Shown one piece after another: positions 36,331 to 45,137 of a stretch of DNA of 64,000 nucleotides. A program made the translations under genes and the position numbers. The number at the start of each line of letters is the position of its first letter. Position 1 is the first letter of the stretch. The DNA comes from Streptomyces sp. NBC_01210. GTDB lineage: Bacteria; Actinomycetota; Actinomycetes; Streptomycetales; Streptomycetaceae. The stretch is from assembly GCF_036010325.1 (NCBI RefSeq), contig NZ_CP108549.1, forward strand, positions 124,001 to 188,000, written 5' to 3'. The notes under the pieces are model-generated. The model was not told the DNA's origin, searched no databases, and worked only from the letters and a program-made list of their open reading frames with translations.

Positions 36331-37176
36331 TCAGCGTTTGCCGACCTCCCCGAGGATCTTCAGCAGCTCCGTCACCTCTACGCTGACGGCGGCGCGGGCC
36401 GGGCCGAGGTACTTCCGAGGATCTGCGACACGGGGGTTGGCGACGAGGTACGAGCGGACAGCCTCGGTGAAGACCTTGTTCAGATGGGTGGAGACATTGA
36501 CCTTCGTCATGCCTGCGCCCACTGCCTTGGCCAGGTCCTCATCCCCGACGCCGGATGAGCCGTGCAGCACCAGCGGAACACCCACGGCGTCCCGCAACCT
36601 GCCGATGAGCTCGAAATCCAGGACAGCATTTCTCGTGAGCATGGCGTGCGAGCTACCGACGGCAACAGCGAGAGCGTCGACACGGGTGGCCTCGACGAAC
36701 TCACGCGCCTGATCTGGATCAGTACGGACACCCGGCGCATGCGCGCCGTCCTTGCCGCCGACCTCGCCGAGCTCGGCCTCCACGAACACGTCCCGGTCGT
36801 GGCAGTGCGCCGTCACCTCCCGTGTCGTGGCGACGTTCTCCTCGTACGCGAGAGCCGCACCGTCGAACATCACAGAGGTGAAGCCTAGTTCGACGGCATG
36901 ACGCACAAGATGGATCGATTCGGCGTGGTCGAGATGCACCGCGACAGGGACGTCCGCCGTCCGGGCGAGAGCGAGTGAGGCGAGACCAATAGGTTCGAGG
37001 GAGCCGTGATAGCGGGCGGTGTTTTCGCTGATCTGAAGGATCACCGGCAGCCGGGCGGCCTCGGCACCGGCTACGATGGCTTCTGCGTGCTCGATCTGCA
37101 CGACATTGAACGCCCCAACACCTGTGCCGTTTTCCTGTGCGGTGTAGAGAATCTCATGGGTGGACGTGAGCGGCAC
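36331..37176 (-). CDS. Class II ketose-bisphosphate aldolase (tagatose/fructose-1,6-bisphosphate)
   Basis: This 281-residue zinc aldolase cleaves a ketose-1,6-bisphosphate to dihydroxyacetone phosphate and glyceraldehyde-3-phosphate. Motifs seen: NVVQIEHAEAIVAGA, the zinc site VAVHLDHAESIHLVRHAVEL, VEAELGEVGGKDG, HGSSGVGDEDLAKAVGAGMT and KVNVSTHLN. GTG 37176 is chosen because GGAGGAAG precedes it; the longer TTG frame would include that ribosome site. It is the last gene of the sugar operon, so tagatose-bisphosphate from galactosamine or galactitol-type sugars is the likely substrate (GatY/KbaY-like). An IS3 remnant begins directly at its stop codon, leaving the gene intact but removing its native terminator. 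Confidence 0.85.
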   Translation of the reverse strand: MPLTSTHEILYTAQENGTGVGAFNVVQIEHAEAIVAGAEAARLPVILQISENTARYHGSLEPIGLASLALARTADVPVAVHLDHAESIHLVRHAVELGFTSVMFDGAALAYEENVATTREVTAHCHDRDVFVEAELGEVGGKDGAHAPGVRTDPDQAREFVEATRVDALAVAVGSSHAMLTRNAVLDFELIGRLRDAVGVPLVLHGSSGVGDEDLAKAVGAGMTKVNVSTHLNKVFTEAVRSYLVANPRVADPRKYLGPARAAVSVEVTELLKILGEVGKR

Positions 37177-37191
37177 GGGCTTCCTCCACAA

Positions 37192-37694
37192 CTACGACTG
37201 TTCGGAATCGGTGGTCGATGTCGGTGCCGAAGTCGCCGGCCACGAGGCAGGGCCGCGGCCGACAGCCCCCGTGCGAGTGCCGCGACAGCCCCGGTCGGAT
37301 TGCCGGCCGGCTGCTCGACCGGCCTGGCCCTCGAGACACTTCGCGAGGTGACGGCATCGAGCCCTTCGGAGCCGCGGGACGCCACCACGGGAGACTCCCG
37401 GAGAGCACAACACATCGGCGCCGCGGAGCTTTGCGGTGTAGTGGCTGGTGAACGCTTCCCACTCGGACGGTCGCACCGGATGTCCGAGCTGGTTGATGAC
37501 AGCCGCGTCGCCCCCCTCGCGGGACACGACGGCGAGGGTGCGCCAGGCCCCTGCCGTGAGCACCCGTGCGGCGTTGACGCCCTTGCCTCCGTCCCGCTCG
37601 AGCGCGACGCGATGTGATGCGATGTAGGGGGAACCATGCTGTCGACGACATGGGTGACGTCCGGGTCGGCGTTGAGTGTGACGGTGAGGATCAC
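37192..37694 (-). pseudogene. PfkB-family sugar-phosphate kinase, broken
   Basis: GTG 37694 overlaps the upstream ROK stop (GTGA). It opens VILTVTLNADPDVTHVVDSM, the start of 1-phosphofructokinase/tagatose-6-phosphate kinase. After about 30 codons the frame slips: ALERDGGKGVNAARVLTAGA, VSREGGDAAVINQLGHPVRP and HYTAKLRGADVLCSPGVSRG continue in another frame. The C-terminal half with the catalytic GAGD motif is absent (about 500 bp where about 930 are expected). The operon has therefore lost the kinase that should supply the bisphosphate for the aldolase. Confidence 0.7.
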
Positions 37695-38674
37695 GCGGGC
37701 GGCACCTGTGCCCTCGGGAGTTGGGGAGGGAGGATCGAGGCAGTGCCGCACACGGCCTGCCACGCATACACTCCAGCCCCCACGCATCCGGCCTCGTCAC
37801 CCAGCCCCGCCCGCACGACCCGCGGGGGGCGCTGGAAGGTGAGCCGCTCGGCCAGATGAGCCCGGGTGGGTTCGAGGAGCAGATCCCCTGCTTCGGCGAG
37901 GCCTCCCCCGAGCACGATCAACTCGGGCCCGAACATCGTCGTGGCAATGAACAAAGCGGTCGCGAGCCCCTCCGCGGCACGCTGCCAGATGGCGAGAGCA
38001 TCCCCGTCCCCGTCGAGGAGGAGCGCCGCTACGTCGCTGGCTCCGTCAACGGCGCGGGCGGACCGGGCAGTGTAGGCGGTGGCGATGGCTGTCGCGGATG
38101 CCACGGTTTCCAGGCAGCCTCTGGCACCGCAGACGCAATGCGTGCCCTGCGGCTCGACGATGAGGTGGCCCAACTCGCCGGCGAAGCCCCCGCCCACGAC
38201 AAGGTGGCCGTCGCTGATGAGGGCTGCCGAGACACCGGTGCCGATGGCCACGAAGAGGATGTCCCTGGCCCCGCGAGCAGCTCCCAGAGCGCACTCGGCG
38301 ATCCCGCCGGCACGGACATCGTGTCCGAGCGTGACCGGCAGGCCGCTGCGTGCCTCCAGGAGGTCGGCGAGCGGCAGATCGCGCCAGCCGATGTTCCCCG
38401 ACCAGATGGCACGGGAGGTGCGCTCGTCGACGATCCCGGGCACGACGACACCTGCCCTTCGTACCGTCAGGCCGCTGCTGCGCGCCTGCCGGGACAGCTC
38501 TTCAAGTGTCGCGGTGATCGCGCTGACCACCGCCTCCGGGCCTGCGCTGCGGGGAGTCGGTCGGCGTACCGTGTACATGGGCCGAAGATCGCGGTCCAAG
38601 AGGGCGCCCTTCATCCCGGTGCCCCCGACGTCCAGTGCCACCACACACTCGTCCGGGCCATGTCGGTCACACAT
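37691..38674 (-). CDS. ROK-family sugar kinase
   Basis: This 327-residue ROK protein phosphorylates a hexose or N-acetylhexosamine with ATP. The ATP phosphate loop ALDVGGTGMKGALLD is at the N-terminus. GHDVRAGGIAECALGAARGA carries the catalytic Asp, VGGGFAGELGHLIVEP the sugar-binding GELGH motif, and CVCGARGCLETVAS the zinc cluster. No N-terminal helix-turn-helix, so a kinase rather than a repressor. ATG 38674 overlaps the end of the SIS gene (ATGTGTGA), and its own TGA overlaps the GTG of the PfkB remnant. N-acetylgalactosamine or galactose is suggested by context only. Confidence 0.85.
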   Translation of the reverse strand: MCDRHGPDECVVALDVGGTGMKGALLDRDLRPMYTVRRPTPRSAGPEAVVSAITATLEELSRQARSSGLTVRRAGVVVPGIVDERTSRAIWSGNIGWRDLPLADLLEARSGLPVTLGHDVRAGGIAECALGAARGARDILFVAIGTGVSAALISDGHLVVGGGFAGELGHLIVEPQGTHCVCGARGCLETVASATAIATAYTARSARAVDGASDVAALLLDGDGDALAIWQRAAEGLATALFIATTMFGPELIVLGGGLAEAGDLLLEPTRAHLAERLTFQRPPRVVRAGLGDEAGCVGAGVYAWQAVCGTASILPPQLPRAQVPPA

Positions 38675-39599
38675 CACGATCTTCGAGGACGACGGACCGA
38701 GTGAGATTGCGGGGACGGTCAGGGTCGAGACCGCGGGACTCGGCGATCGCAACCGCCAGGCGCTGGACGCGGATCAACTCAGCGAGCGGATCACGGTCCT
38801 GGGCAATCAGGGTGCCGCCGACCGCTGCGACGTCCTTCGCCAGCCCCGTCGGCAGCCGACCGAATCCCCACACCACACGTCCTGGCGCGGCTATGCTGAT
38901 CGGCCCGTGGCGGTACTCCATCGCCGGATACGCCTCTGTCCAGGCACCCGCCGCCTCGCGCATCTTCAGCGCCGCTTCCAGAGCCAGTCCGTACGTCCAG
39001 TCACAGCCGAGGAAGGTGAACTGCTCGGCGCGCGGCCACTCGGGAGCCAGCGGCTCATCGAGCGCCCACTCGGCGTCACGGACGGCCACTGCGAGTGGGG
39101 ATACGCCGGCCGGCGGTCCGCACTCGGCTTCCAGATGCGCGCGCAGCAGGGCGAGTACCGTCGTCGCGAACCGTGTCTGGACCACCGAGTCCTCGTCGGC
39201 GAAGTCCAGGACCACGACGGAGTCGGCTGCCGTCATCACCGGCGTCGCAGGGTCCGCGGTGATCGCGACCGTGGGTACCGCACCACGTGTCCGGTCGAGG
39301 AGGGCGAGCACTTCGGTCGTGGTTCCCGAGCGGGAGATCGCCAGGATCCGGTCGTAGTCCCGGCCTTGGGGGAATTCCGACGCCGCGAACGCGTCGGTCT
39401 CGCCTTGACCTCCCCCCTCGCGCAGCGCCGCGTACGCCTGCGCCATGAACCACGAGGTGCCGCAGCCTACGACCGCGACCCGCTCACCACGGCGGGGCAA
39501 CGCGGTGCTGTGCTCGGGGAGCACGTCAGCCGCCTGTCTCCAGCAATCGGGCTGAGAGGCGATCTCGGCTGATGTACGGGAGGACGTGGGGGTCGACAT
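38667..39599 (-). CDS. SIS-domain sugar isomerase/deaminase (AgaS/GlmS-like)
   Basis: This is a 310-residue protein with two SIS folds. The first shows VAVVGCGTSWFMAQAYAALR and ILAISRSGTTTEVLALLDRT. The second shows FLGCDWTYGLALEAALKMRE and the TEAYPAMEYRHGPISIA signature, in which the Glu/His region forms the active site of GlmS-type isomerases. There is no glutaminase domain, so it should act as a ketose/aldose isomerase or amino-sugar-phosphate deaminase, as AgaS does for galactosamine-6-phosphate. ATG 39599 has GAAGGAG 7 nt upstream. It lies between the importer and the ROK kinase. Confidence 0.82.
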   Translation of the reverse strand: MSTPTSSRTSAEIASQPDCWRQAADVLPEHSTALPRRGERVAVVGCGTSWFMAQAYAALREGGGQGETDAFAASEFPQGRDYDRILAISRSGTTTEVLALLDRTRGAVPTVAITADPATPVMTAADSVVVLDFADEDSVVQTRFATTVLALLRAHLEAECGPPAGVSPLAVAVRDAEWALDEPLAPEWPRAEQFTFLGCDWTYGLALEAALKMREAAGAWTEAYPAMEYRHGPISIAAPGRVVWGFGRLPTGLAKDVAAVGGTLIAQDRDPLAELIRVQRLAVAIAESRGLDPDRPRNLTRSVVLEDRDV

Positions 39600-39760
39600 A
39601 CGACTGCTCCTTCGAAGGGCTGGGGCTGGGCTGACCGGCACTGCTCGGCCGGCGCAACTGACACAGGGGTTGCCGGGGCGGTGTGGCGGGGGTGGGCGAT
39701 CACCGGTCGGTGGCTGTGCCATGGGCACGGCCTGCCGGCGTGCACGGTTGTGCGTGCCGC

Positions 39761-40693
39761 CTACTTCACCGATCCGGCGGTGAGTCCCGAGACGACATGG
39801 CGCTCGATGACGGCGAAGAGCACGACCACAGGCACGATGGCGACAACCGATCCGGCGAACAGGTAGTTCCACTGGACGGTGTAGTTGCCGATGAAGTTGT
39901 TGATGCCGACGGTGAGGGGCTGGTTCTCGGGAACGGTCGACAGGGTCAGTCCCATGACGAACTCGTTCCAGGCCGCGATGAACGTGAAGATCACCGCGGT
40001 CACCACACCGGGCATGGCCAGCGGCAGCGTCACCTTGATGAGCGCGCGAAACCGGCCGAGTCCGTCGATCATCGCGGCCTCCTCCAGCTCGACCGGGATG
40101 GAGCCGATGAAGGCGGTGAGGATCCAGATGGCGAACGCCAGATTGAAGGCGGCGTTGCACAGGATCAGCGTCCACACCGAGTTGAGCATGTCCACCTGGT
40201 AGAACTCGCGGTACAGGCCCACCAGCAGTGAGGTCGGCTGGAACATCTGGGTGACGAGGACGAGGAGCAGGAAGATCTTGCGACCGCGGAACCTCATCCG
40301 CGCGGTGTAGTACGCGGCGGGCAGTGCCACCAGCAGCACCAGCAACGTGGAACCGGCAGCGACGAGCAGGGTGACCCGGAGGTTCCCGCCCAGGGCCGAC
40401 TCGCCCCAAACATCTATGAAGTTGGACCAGGCGAGGTGATGCGGCAGGTAGGTGGGGTCGCGCAGTTCGGAGGCAGGGCGCAGCGCGGTAATGACCATCT
40501 GCGCATAGGGCAGCAGGAACAGCATGGCCAGCAGCCATGCGGTGGCGGCGACGATCAGCGTCCGGAGCCTGAGGCGTGGGCTCGGAGGACACACCGGTAT
40601 CTGCGGCAAGGGCTTCGGGCGCCGGGACCGTTCGGGAGCCGAAACGGGCGTGAGGTCCGAGGAGCGGTGCGTCGTCGGGATCTGCTGAGACAT
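39761..40693 (-). CDS. Carbohydrate ABC transporter permease (MalG type)
   Basis: This 310-residue inner-membrane permease has about six hydrophobic segments, starting LIVAATAWLLAMLFLLPYAQ. It has the EAA loop that docks the ATPase: EEAAMIDGLGRFRALIKVTL, then PLAMPGVVTAV. The N-terminal ~40 residues are a Pro-rich cytoplasmic extension. Its start overlaps the stop of the upstream permease by one base (TGATG). No ATPase gene is present; actinomycete CUT1 importers usually share the MsiK ATPase encoded elsewhere. Confidence 0.88.
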   Translation of the reverse strand: MSQQIPTTHRSSDLTPVSAPERSRRPKPLPQIPVCPPSPRLRLRTLIVAATAWLLAMLFLLPYAQMVITALRPASELRDPTYLPHHLAWSNFIDVWGESALGGNLRVTLLVAAGSTLLVLLVALPAAYYTARMRFRGRKIFLLLVLVTQMFQPTSLLVGLYREFYQVDMLNSVWTLILCNAAFNLAFAIWILTAFIGSIPVELEEAAMIDGLGRFRALIKVTLPLAMPGVVTAVIFTFIAAWNEFVMGLTLSTVPENQPLTVGINNFIGNYTVQWNYLFAGSVVAIVPVVVLFAVIERHVVSGLTAGSVK

Positions 40694-41628
40694 CAGCTTT
40701 CCTCCTCATTCCACCGGCTGACCTTGAGGAATACGAGCACCATGACGACAACGAGTGCGAAGTTGACGACGGACATGGCGGCGGACTCGCCGATGTCGGT
40801 GTCCTTGAGCTGGTACATGAACACGGTGGAGGTTGCGGTGGAGCTGCTGGGGCCGCCCTGCGTCATGCCCCAGATCACCGGGAAGGAGTTGAAGACGTTG
40901 ATCAGATTGATGACCAGGCCGACCAGGAAGGCGGGGCGCAGCATCGGCAGGGTGATCAGGCGGTAGGTCTGCCAGGTGCTGGTGCCGTCGACCTTCGCAG
41001 CCTCGTACACCTCGGCGGGAACCGTCTGAAGACCGGCGAGCAGGGTGTAGGTGGTGAACGGGAGCGACACGAAGACCGCGACGAATACCATCCACGGCCA
41101 CGCGGTACCGGGGTCACCGAGCCAGTCCTTGGGACTGCCGATGAGGCCGAGATCGGTCATCGCGGTGTTCAGGACTCCCGCGGTCTGGTTGAGCATCCAC
41201 TTGAAGCCGATGGCGGTCATCAGGACGGACGCGGCCCAGGGCGCGATGAGTGCCCAGCGGGTGAGCCGCCGGCCGGGGAACTGCTGGTTGAAGAGCTGGG
41301 CCAGCGCCAGCGAGATGAGCATCGTCAGCCCGACCACGGCGACGGTCCAGATCACGGTCGAGACCAGGACCTGGCTCAGGTCGGGCTCGCCGAACAGCTT
41401 TCGGTACTTGTCCAGACCCGCCGAACCACGGACGAATCCGCTGGTGCTGATGCGCTGAAACGATGTGTGGACCATCTCGTAGACGGGCCAGACCACGACG
41501 GCCAGGATCAGCAGGACGGCTGGGGCTATCCATGGCAGGGGCCCGAGTCTGCTGAGCCCGGATCGCCTGCCCACTGGGGTTCCCCGGTGTGGTCCGCGGG
41601 CCTTGGTGGTGACAGAGCTGAGGGACAC
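40693..41628 (-). CDS. Carbohydrate ABC transporter permease (MalF type)
   Basis: This is a 311-residue permease with an N-terminal membrane segment (WIAPAVLLILAVVVWPVYEM) and a typical CUT1 core. The EAA motif is YEAAKVDGTSTWQTYRLITL. The conserved periplasmic stretch VFNSFPVIWGMTQGGPSSST is characteristic of sugar MalF-like permeases. GTG start. It overlaps the next permease. A hairpin and a palindrome separate it from the binding-protein gene. Confidence 0.88.
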   Translation of the reverse strand: MSLSSVTTKARGPHRGTPVGRRSGLSRLGPLPWIAPAVLLILAVVVWPVYEMVHTSFQRISTSGFVRGSAGLDKYRKLFGEPDLSQVLVSTVIWTVAVVGLTMLISLALAQLFNQQFPGRRLTRWALIAPWAASVLMTAIGFKWMLNQTAGVLNTAMTDLGLIGSPKDWLGDPGTAWPWMVFVAVFVSLPFTTYTLLAGLQTVPAEVYEAAKVDGTSTWQTYRLITLPMLRPAFLVGLVINLINVFNSFPVIWGMTQGGPSSSTATSTVFMYQLKDTDIGESAAMSVVNFALVVVMVLVFLKVSRWNEEES

Positions 41629-41648
41629 GGCTGGTGCCTTCCGTGTGT

Positions 41649-41668
41649 GTGCGGCGGTACCGCCGCAC
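41649..41668. promoter_or_regulatory. Perfect 20-bp palindrome before the permease genes
   Basis: GTGCGGCGGT joined directly to its complement ACCGCCGCAC, 21 bp upstream of the MalF start. It could block or regulate ribosome access, or be an operator. Confidence 0.35.
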
Positions 41669-41744
41669 GGCGAGCGAAGTGATCATGCGAGGCAGCGGCA
41701 GGGGTGGTCGGTGAAGACTCTCTCCCACCGTCTGCAGCTTCCGG

Positions 41745-41785
41745 GCCTGCCCCTGCGCCGGACCAGCCACGGCGCAGGGGCGGGC
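41745..41785 (-). terminator. Hairpin between binding-protein and permease genes
   Basis: A 16-bp stem (41745-41760 with 41770-41785, one G-U pair) directly follows the binding-protein stop at 41790. Such hairpins usually attenuate readthrough or stabilise the upstream mRNA so that the binding protein exceeds the permeases. Confidence 0.65.
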
Positions 41786-41789
41786 ACTC

Positions 41790-43067
41790 CTACTCGTTGG
41801 AGACGGCGTCCTCTGCCTTCTTCTGCAGGGCGCCGAGCACCTTGGCCGGATCGTCGCCGACAGCGGTGCCGATGGTCTTCTTTATCTCGGCGGAGACGGC
41901 GTCCCAACTGGTGTCGCCCAGTGGATAGAAGGTCGCCTGGGGCAGCAGGGCGAAGAACGGCTCCAGGTCCTTGTGCTGCCCGCCGGCGCTCATGTCCTTG
42001 AGCGTGTCCGTGGTCACCGGCATCAGGTTGTACATCTCGTCGAACTTCTTGGTGTTCTCCTTGAGGTAGGCGAAGTCCAGGAATTCCTTGATCTGATCCT
42101 TGTGACCGTTCTTCTTGAAAGCCATCATCCAGTCGGCCACACCCAGCGCGGACTTGAGCGAGCCGGACCGGCCGGGGATCGGGGCGACGGCGTAGTCGAT
42201 CTTGCCGTCCTTCGACATCTGGATCAGTGACGGATGACCGTTCAGCATCGCGGTCTTGCCTGCCGCAAAGTCCGCGAAGGCCGTCTTGCGGTCCGTGGTG
42301 GCCGGATTGGCATATGTGAGGCCCGGCTCCACCAGGTTGGTCCTGAGCCAGTTGAAGGTGCCGACGTTGGCCTGGCTGTCGAGGGCGTACTTGCCGGCGG
42401 CGTCGGTGATCCCCCCGGCGTTGCCCAGCTCCCACATCATGCTTTCGCCCTGTGCTTCCTCAGGGCCGAGGGGCAAGGCGTACGGAGTGACGCCGGGGGC
42501 CTTCGCCTTGATGCGCTTCGCGGCGGCCTGCACATCGGCCCATGACTTCGGGGCTTCGGTGATCCCGGCCTTGGCGAAGATCGCCTTGTTGTAGAAGAAG
42601 GCGCGGGTCGAGGAGACGAACGGGATGCCGTACTGGACGCCGTCGACCTGTCCGGCCTTGGAGAAGGTCTCCATGAAGTTGGCATGGGTGGCGCTGGAGA
42701 GTACGTCGGTGGCCGGGTACAGCAGATGGTCGGCAACCTTGTCCGCGTACCCTCCGGTCTGCAGGATGTCGGGCACGTTGCCGCTCTGGATCATCGTCTT
42801 GACCTTCTTGTCGATGTCGTTCCAGTTGACGATCTGGACATCGACCTTGATCTTCGGATTCTTCGACTCGAATCTCTTGACGACGTCGTCCCAGTACAGC
42901 TTGGAGCTGTTCGTGGCCTTGTCGCCGTAGTCGGCGGCGACGAGTTTGAGGGTGACGGACCCGTCCGAGGACGCCTTGCCGCCGCCGCCGCTGCCGCTGC
43001 CGCACGCCGTGAGGGTGAGTACAGCAGCCGCACCGACCGCCGCAAAGGTGAGCACACGCCTGTTCAC
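41790..43067 (-). CDS. Extracellular solute-binding lipoprotein of a sugar ABC importer
   Basis: This is a 425-residue family 1 binding protein. GTG 43067 (GGAGGT 7 nt upstream) gives VNRRVLTFAAVGAAAVLTLT, with the lipobox LTAC (Cys22) and a Gly/Ser linker. The mature part has VTLKLVAADYG, the hinge and lobe motifs VKRFESKNPKIKVDVQIVNW and PDILQTGGYADKVADHLLYP, and YGIPFVSSTRAFFYNKAIFA, as in maltose/oligosaccharide binding proteins. It is the first gene of the operon and sits behind a triple CACCGATCA element. Ligand unknown; galactosides or GalNAc-containing glycans fit the neighbours. Confidence 0.88.
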   Translation of the reverse strand: MNRRVLTFAAVGAAAVLTLTACGSGSGGGGKASSDGSVTLKLVAADYGDKATNSSKLYWDDVVKRFESKNPKIKVDVQIVNWNDIDKKVKTMIQSGNVPDILQTGGYADKVADHLLYPATDVLSSATHANFMETFSKAGQVDGVQYGIPFVSSTRAFFYNKAIFAKAGITEAPKSWADVQAAAKRIKAKAPGVTPYALPLGPEEAQGESMMWELGNAGGITDAAGKYALDSQANVGTFNWLRTNLVEPGLTYANPATTDRKTAFADFAAGKTAMLNGHPSLIQMSKDGKIDYAVAPIPGRSGSLKSALGVADWMMAFKKNGHKDQIKEFLDFAYLKENTKKFDEMYNLMPVTTDTLKDMSAGGQHKDLEPFFALLPQATFYPLGDTSWDAVSAEIKKTIGTAVGDDPAKVLGALQKKAEDAVSNE

Positions 43068-43222
43068 TGCAGTTACCTCCTTCAATACCGCCCCCCTTAC
43101 AAGTGCTCGGGCGAGCAGATGGGGAGCGGCTGACACGGTCTACTTGAACTTGCTCGCAGATGCAGGGCCTGCCCAAGCAGAAAATGAAGAGGATCGCGCC
43201 CGACCCACCTAGTAGGAGTCGG

Positions 43223-43258
43223 CACCGATCACGTCACCGATCAGTGATGTGATCGGTG
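43223..43258. promoter_or_regulatory. Operator candidate: three copies of CACCGATCA between deoR and the sugar operon
   Basis: CACCGATCA occurs at 43223-43231 and 43235-43243, and its inverse TGATCGGTG at 43250-43258. The last two form a perfect 9-6-9 dyad. It lies about 155 bp upstream of the binding-protein start and on the far side of the deoR stop. DeoR-type repressors bind repeated elements, so the neighbouring regulator is the natural candidate. The rest of 43068-43663 shows no gene. Confidence 0.55.
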
Positions 43259-43635
43259 ATGCGCAAGCTTGTAGCTTTGATGGCATAATCTTGCATGCAA
43301 CGTCAGACTGTCAACAGACTGAGCACGCTTCGGCAAACCCAGCCTCAGAGGCGGCGCCGAAAATGAGCGTGAGGTGCTGAGCGGCGAAGGGGCGGGGCCG
43401 CGACGACGCGAAGGCTCGCAGACTCATGCGGAGGCAGGCCACAAAGAGTTAAGTAAAGCCAGAACCGTGTCAGCGACGACAGGCCCGCCGGTCAAGGAGA
43501 CCTGCTCACGGAACGCACCACTTCCAGGGCACCCGTCACACACCGCACCCCTGAGGCCTCGCGTGCACATATGCGCGATATAGGGGAATACAAACAATAA
43601 CGGGCACAGCAAAGCTGTGCCCTGAGCAGCAGGAG

Positions 43636-43662
43636 GGGCGGCTCCCCTGGTCAGGGCCGCCC
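43636..43662 (-). terminator. Hairpin directly after deoR
   Basis: GGGCGGC (43636-43642) pairs with GCCGCCC (43656-43662) immediately beyond the deoR stop codon at 43664. Confidence 0.5.
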
Positions 43663-43663
43663 G

Positions 43664-44452
43664 TCAGGCGCGGATGACCTCCACGCCGACCGCTGTGAAG
43701 GGCTTGATGACGGAGTCGGGCGCGGCGCTGTCCGTCACCAGGACGTCGACGTCCTCCACGGCGCAGATCCGGGCGAAGGCCCGCTTGGTCAGCTTGGATG
43801 CGTCTGCGACCACGACGACCCGCTCGGCCTGCTGCGTCAGCGCCCGGTTGATGCTGGCCTCGCCCTCGTTCCGCGCGGTCGCGCCATGCGTGACGTCCAT
43901 TCCGTCGACCCCGATGAAGACCTGGTCGAGCGTGAGCTGTCCCAGCAGCTCGGTGGCGAGCGGCCCGATGAGTTCGTACGAGGCCGGGCGCGCCACTCCA
44001 CCGGTGACAACGATCTTCACATGCCGTCGTACGACAAGCTCGTTGGCGATGTTCAGGGCATTGGTGACAACCGTAAGCGCCTCCTGGTCGCCGTTCGCCA
44101 GCAGGTCGGCGCGCGCGGCGAGTGCACGGGCCACCTCGGTGGTCGTGGTGCCACCGTTGAGTCCCACCACCGCGCCGGCCTTCACCAGTCCCGCCGCCGC
44201 CTGCGCGATGCGTTCCTTCTCCGGGGCGTGGCGGGCCGTCTTGTACCGCAGGGGAAGGTCGTAGGCGATGGCATTGATCACGGCACCACCGTGGGTGCGC
44301 GTGATCATGTTCTGCCGGGCGAGCTCGTCGAAGTCGCGGCGGATCGTCGCCGTAGAGACGTTGAGTTCCTCCGCGGCCGCCTCGACGTCGATACGCCCGT
44401 TGCGCGTCAGCAGCTCCAAGAGCGCGCTCCAGCGAGCCTGCGGTGCCCCCAT
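43664..44452 (-). CDS. DeoR-family transcriptional repressor of the sugar operon
   Basis: This 262-residue protein has an N-terminal DeoR helix-turn-helix (RWSALLELLTRNGRIDVEAA, then LNVSTATIRRDFDELARQNM and ITRTHGGAV). The C-terminal DeoRC sensor domain (IAQAAAGLVKAGAVVGLNGG, TTTTEVARAL, VFIGVDGMDVTHGATA) has the sugar-phosphate isomerase fold that binds phosphorylated intermediates. ATG 44452 has AGGAGAG just upstream; the GTG-initiated longer frame adds 22 residues without a ribosome site. It is encoded upstream on the same strand as the operon. AgaR/GatR-like control by a tagatose- or galactosamine-phosphate is inferred. Confidence 0.85.
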   Translation of the reverse strand: MGAPQARWSALLELLTRNGRIDVEAAAEELNVSTATIRRDFDELARQNMITRTHGGAVINAIAYDLPLRYKTARHAPEKERIAQAAAGLVKAGAVVGLNGGTTTTEVARALAARADLLANGDQEALTVVTNALNIANELVVRRHVKIVVTGGVARPASYELIGPLATELLGQLTLDQVFIGVDGMDVTHGATARNEGEASINRALTQQAERVVVVADASKLTKRAFARICAVEDVDVLVTDSAAPDSVIKPFTAVGVEVIRA

Positions 44453-44689
44453 CTCTCCTTGCCCCCTGTCGGTGTATGTGCCAGCAATGAAACCACAAGC
44501 GAAGACCCATTTCAGCACAGCGCTCCAGGCTCACCCGATGTGGGCGAGGGCCCGTGCCCCCACCGGGGGCGAGCGGCACTGGGCTGAGGCATGACGACTC
44601 GCTTCATGAGTAGGAAGAAGCAGCCTCGATCCGTGCGGGCGCTGCCGTGCCGCGGCGGGACGAATGTCTCCTCAAGAGGCAAGATACTG

Positions 44690-44940
44690 CCGACGAGTTC
44701 GTCGAACTGGCAGCCGCCCGCGGCCCGTTCCAGGAAGGCCCCGGCCGCCGCCGTGCCCCATATCCATGGTTTGGCGCGGGTGTTGAGCTTTGATGTTGCC
44801 GACTGGGTGGCATGGTCGATCTCGGCAGGTCCGGCGAAGGACTGTCCTGCGCGGGCGGCTTTGCGGACGATGCGCCACCAGCCTTCCTGGAGGTTGAGCC
44901 GGCAAGCGCCGACGGGATGAAGACGTGCCGGATGCGGGGG
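44690..44940 (-). pseudogene. IS630-family transposase C-terminal remnant
   Basis: The minus strand reads LNLQEGWWRIVRKAARAGQS, EIDHATQSATSKLNTRAKPW and IWG, the usual C-terminal end of Tc1/IS630-type transposases, with no catalytic core upstream. The rest of 44453-45137 holds nothing else I can support. Confidence 0.6.
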
Positions 44941-45137
44941 GCCTCAAGCGAGGCCCAAGTGGAGACGCTGTTGTGCGGGAACAGGTTGGCGGACGAAGCC
45001 CGGGTTGGAGAGTTCAGCTGGACAGCTCCCACAACAACCCAGGGCTACGCCCGCTTCACACCGGATCGGACCCGAACGACAGTCGCTTCACAAAACCCGG
45101 CTCGGGTACTCTCTCATCGCTCTTTCCCCGGTGGAAG

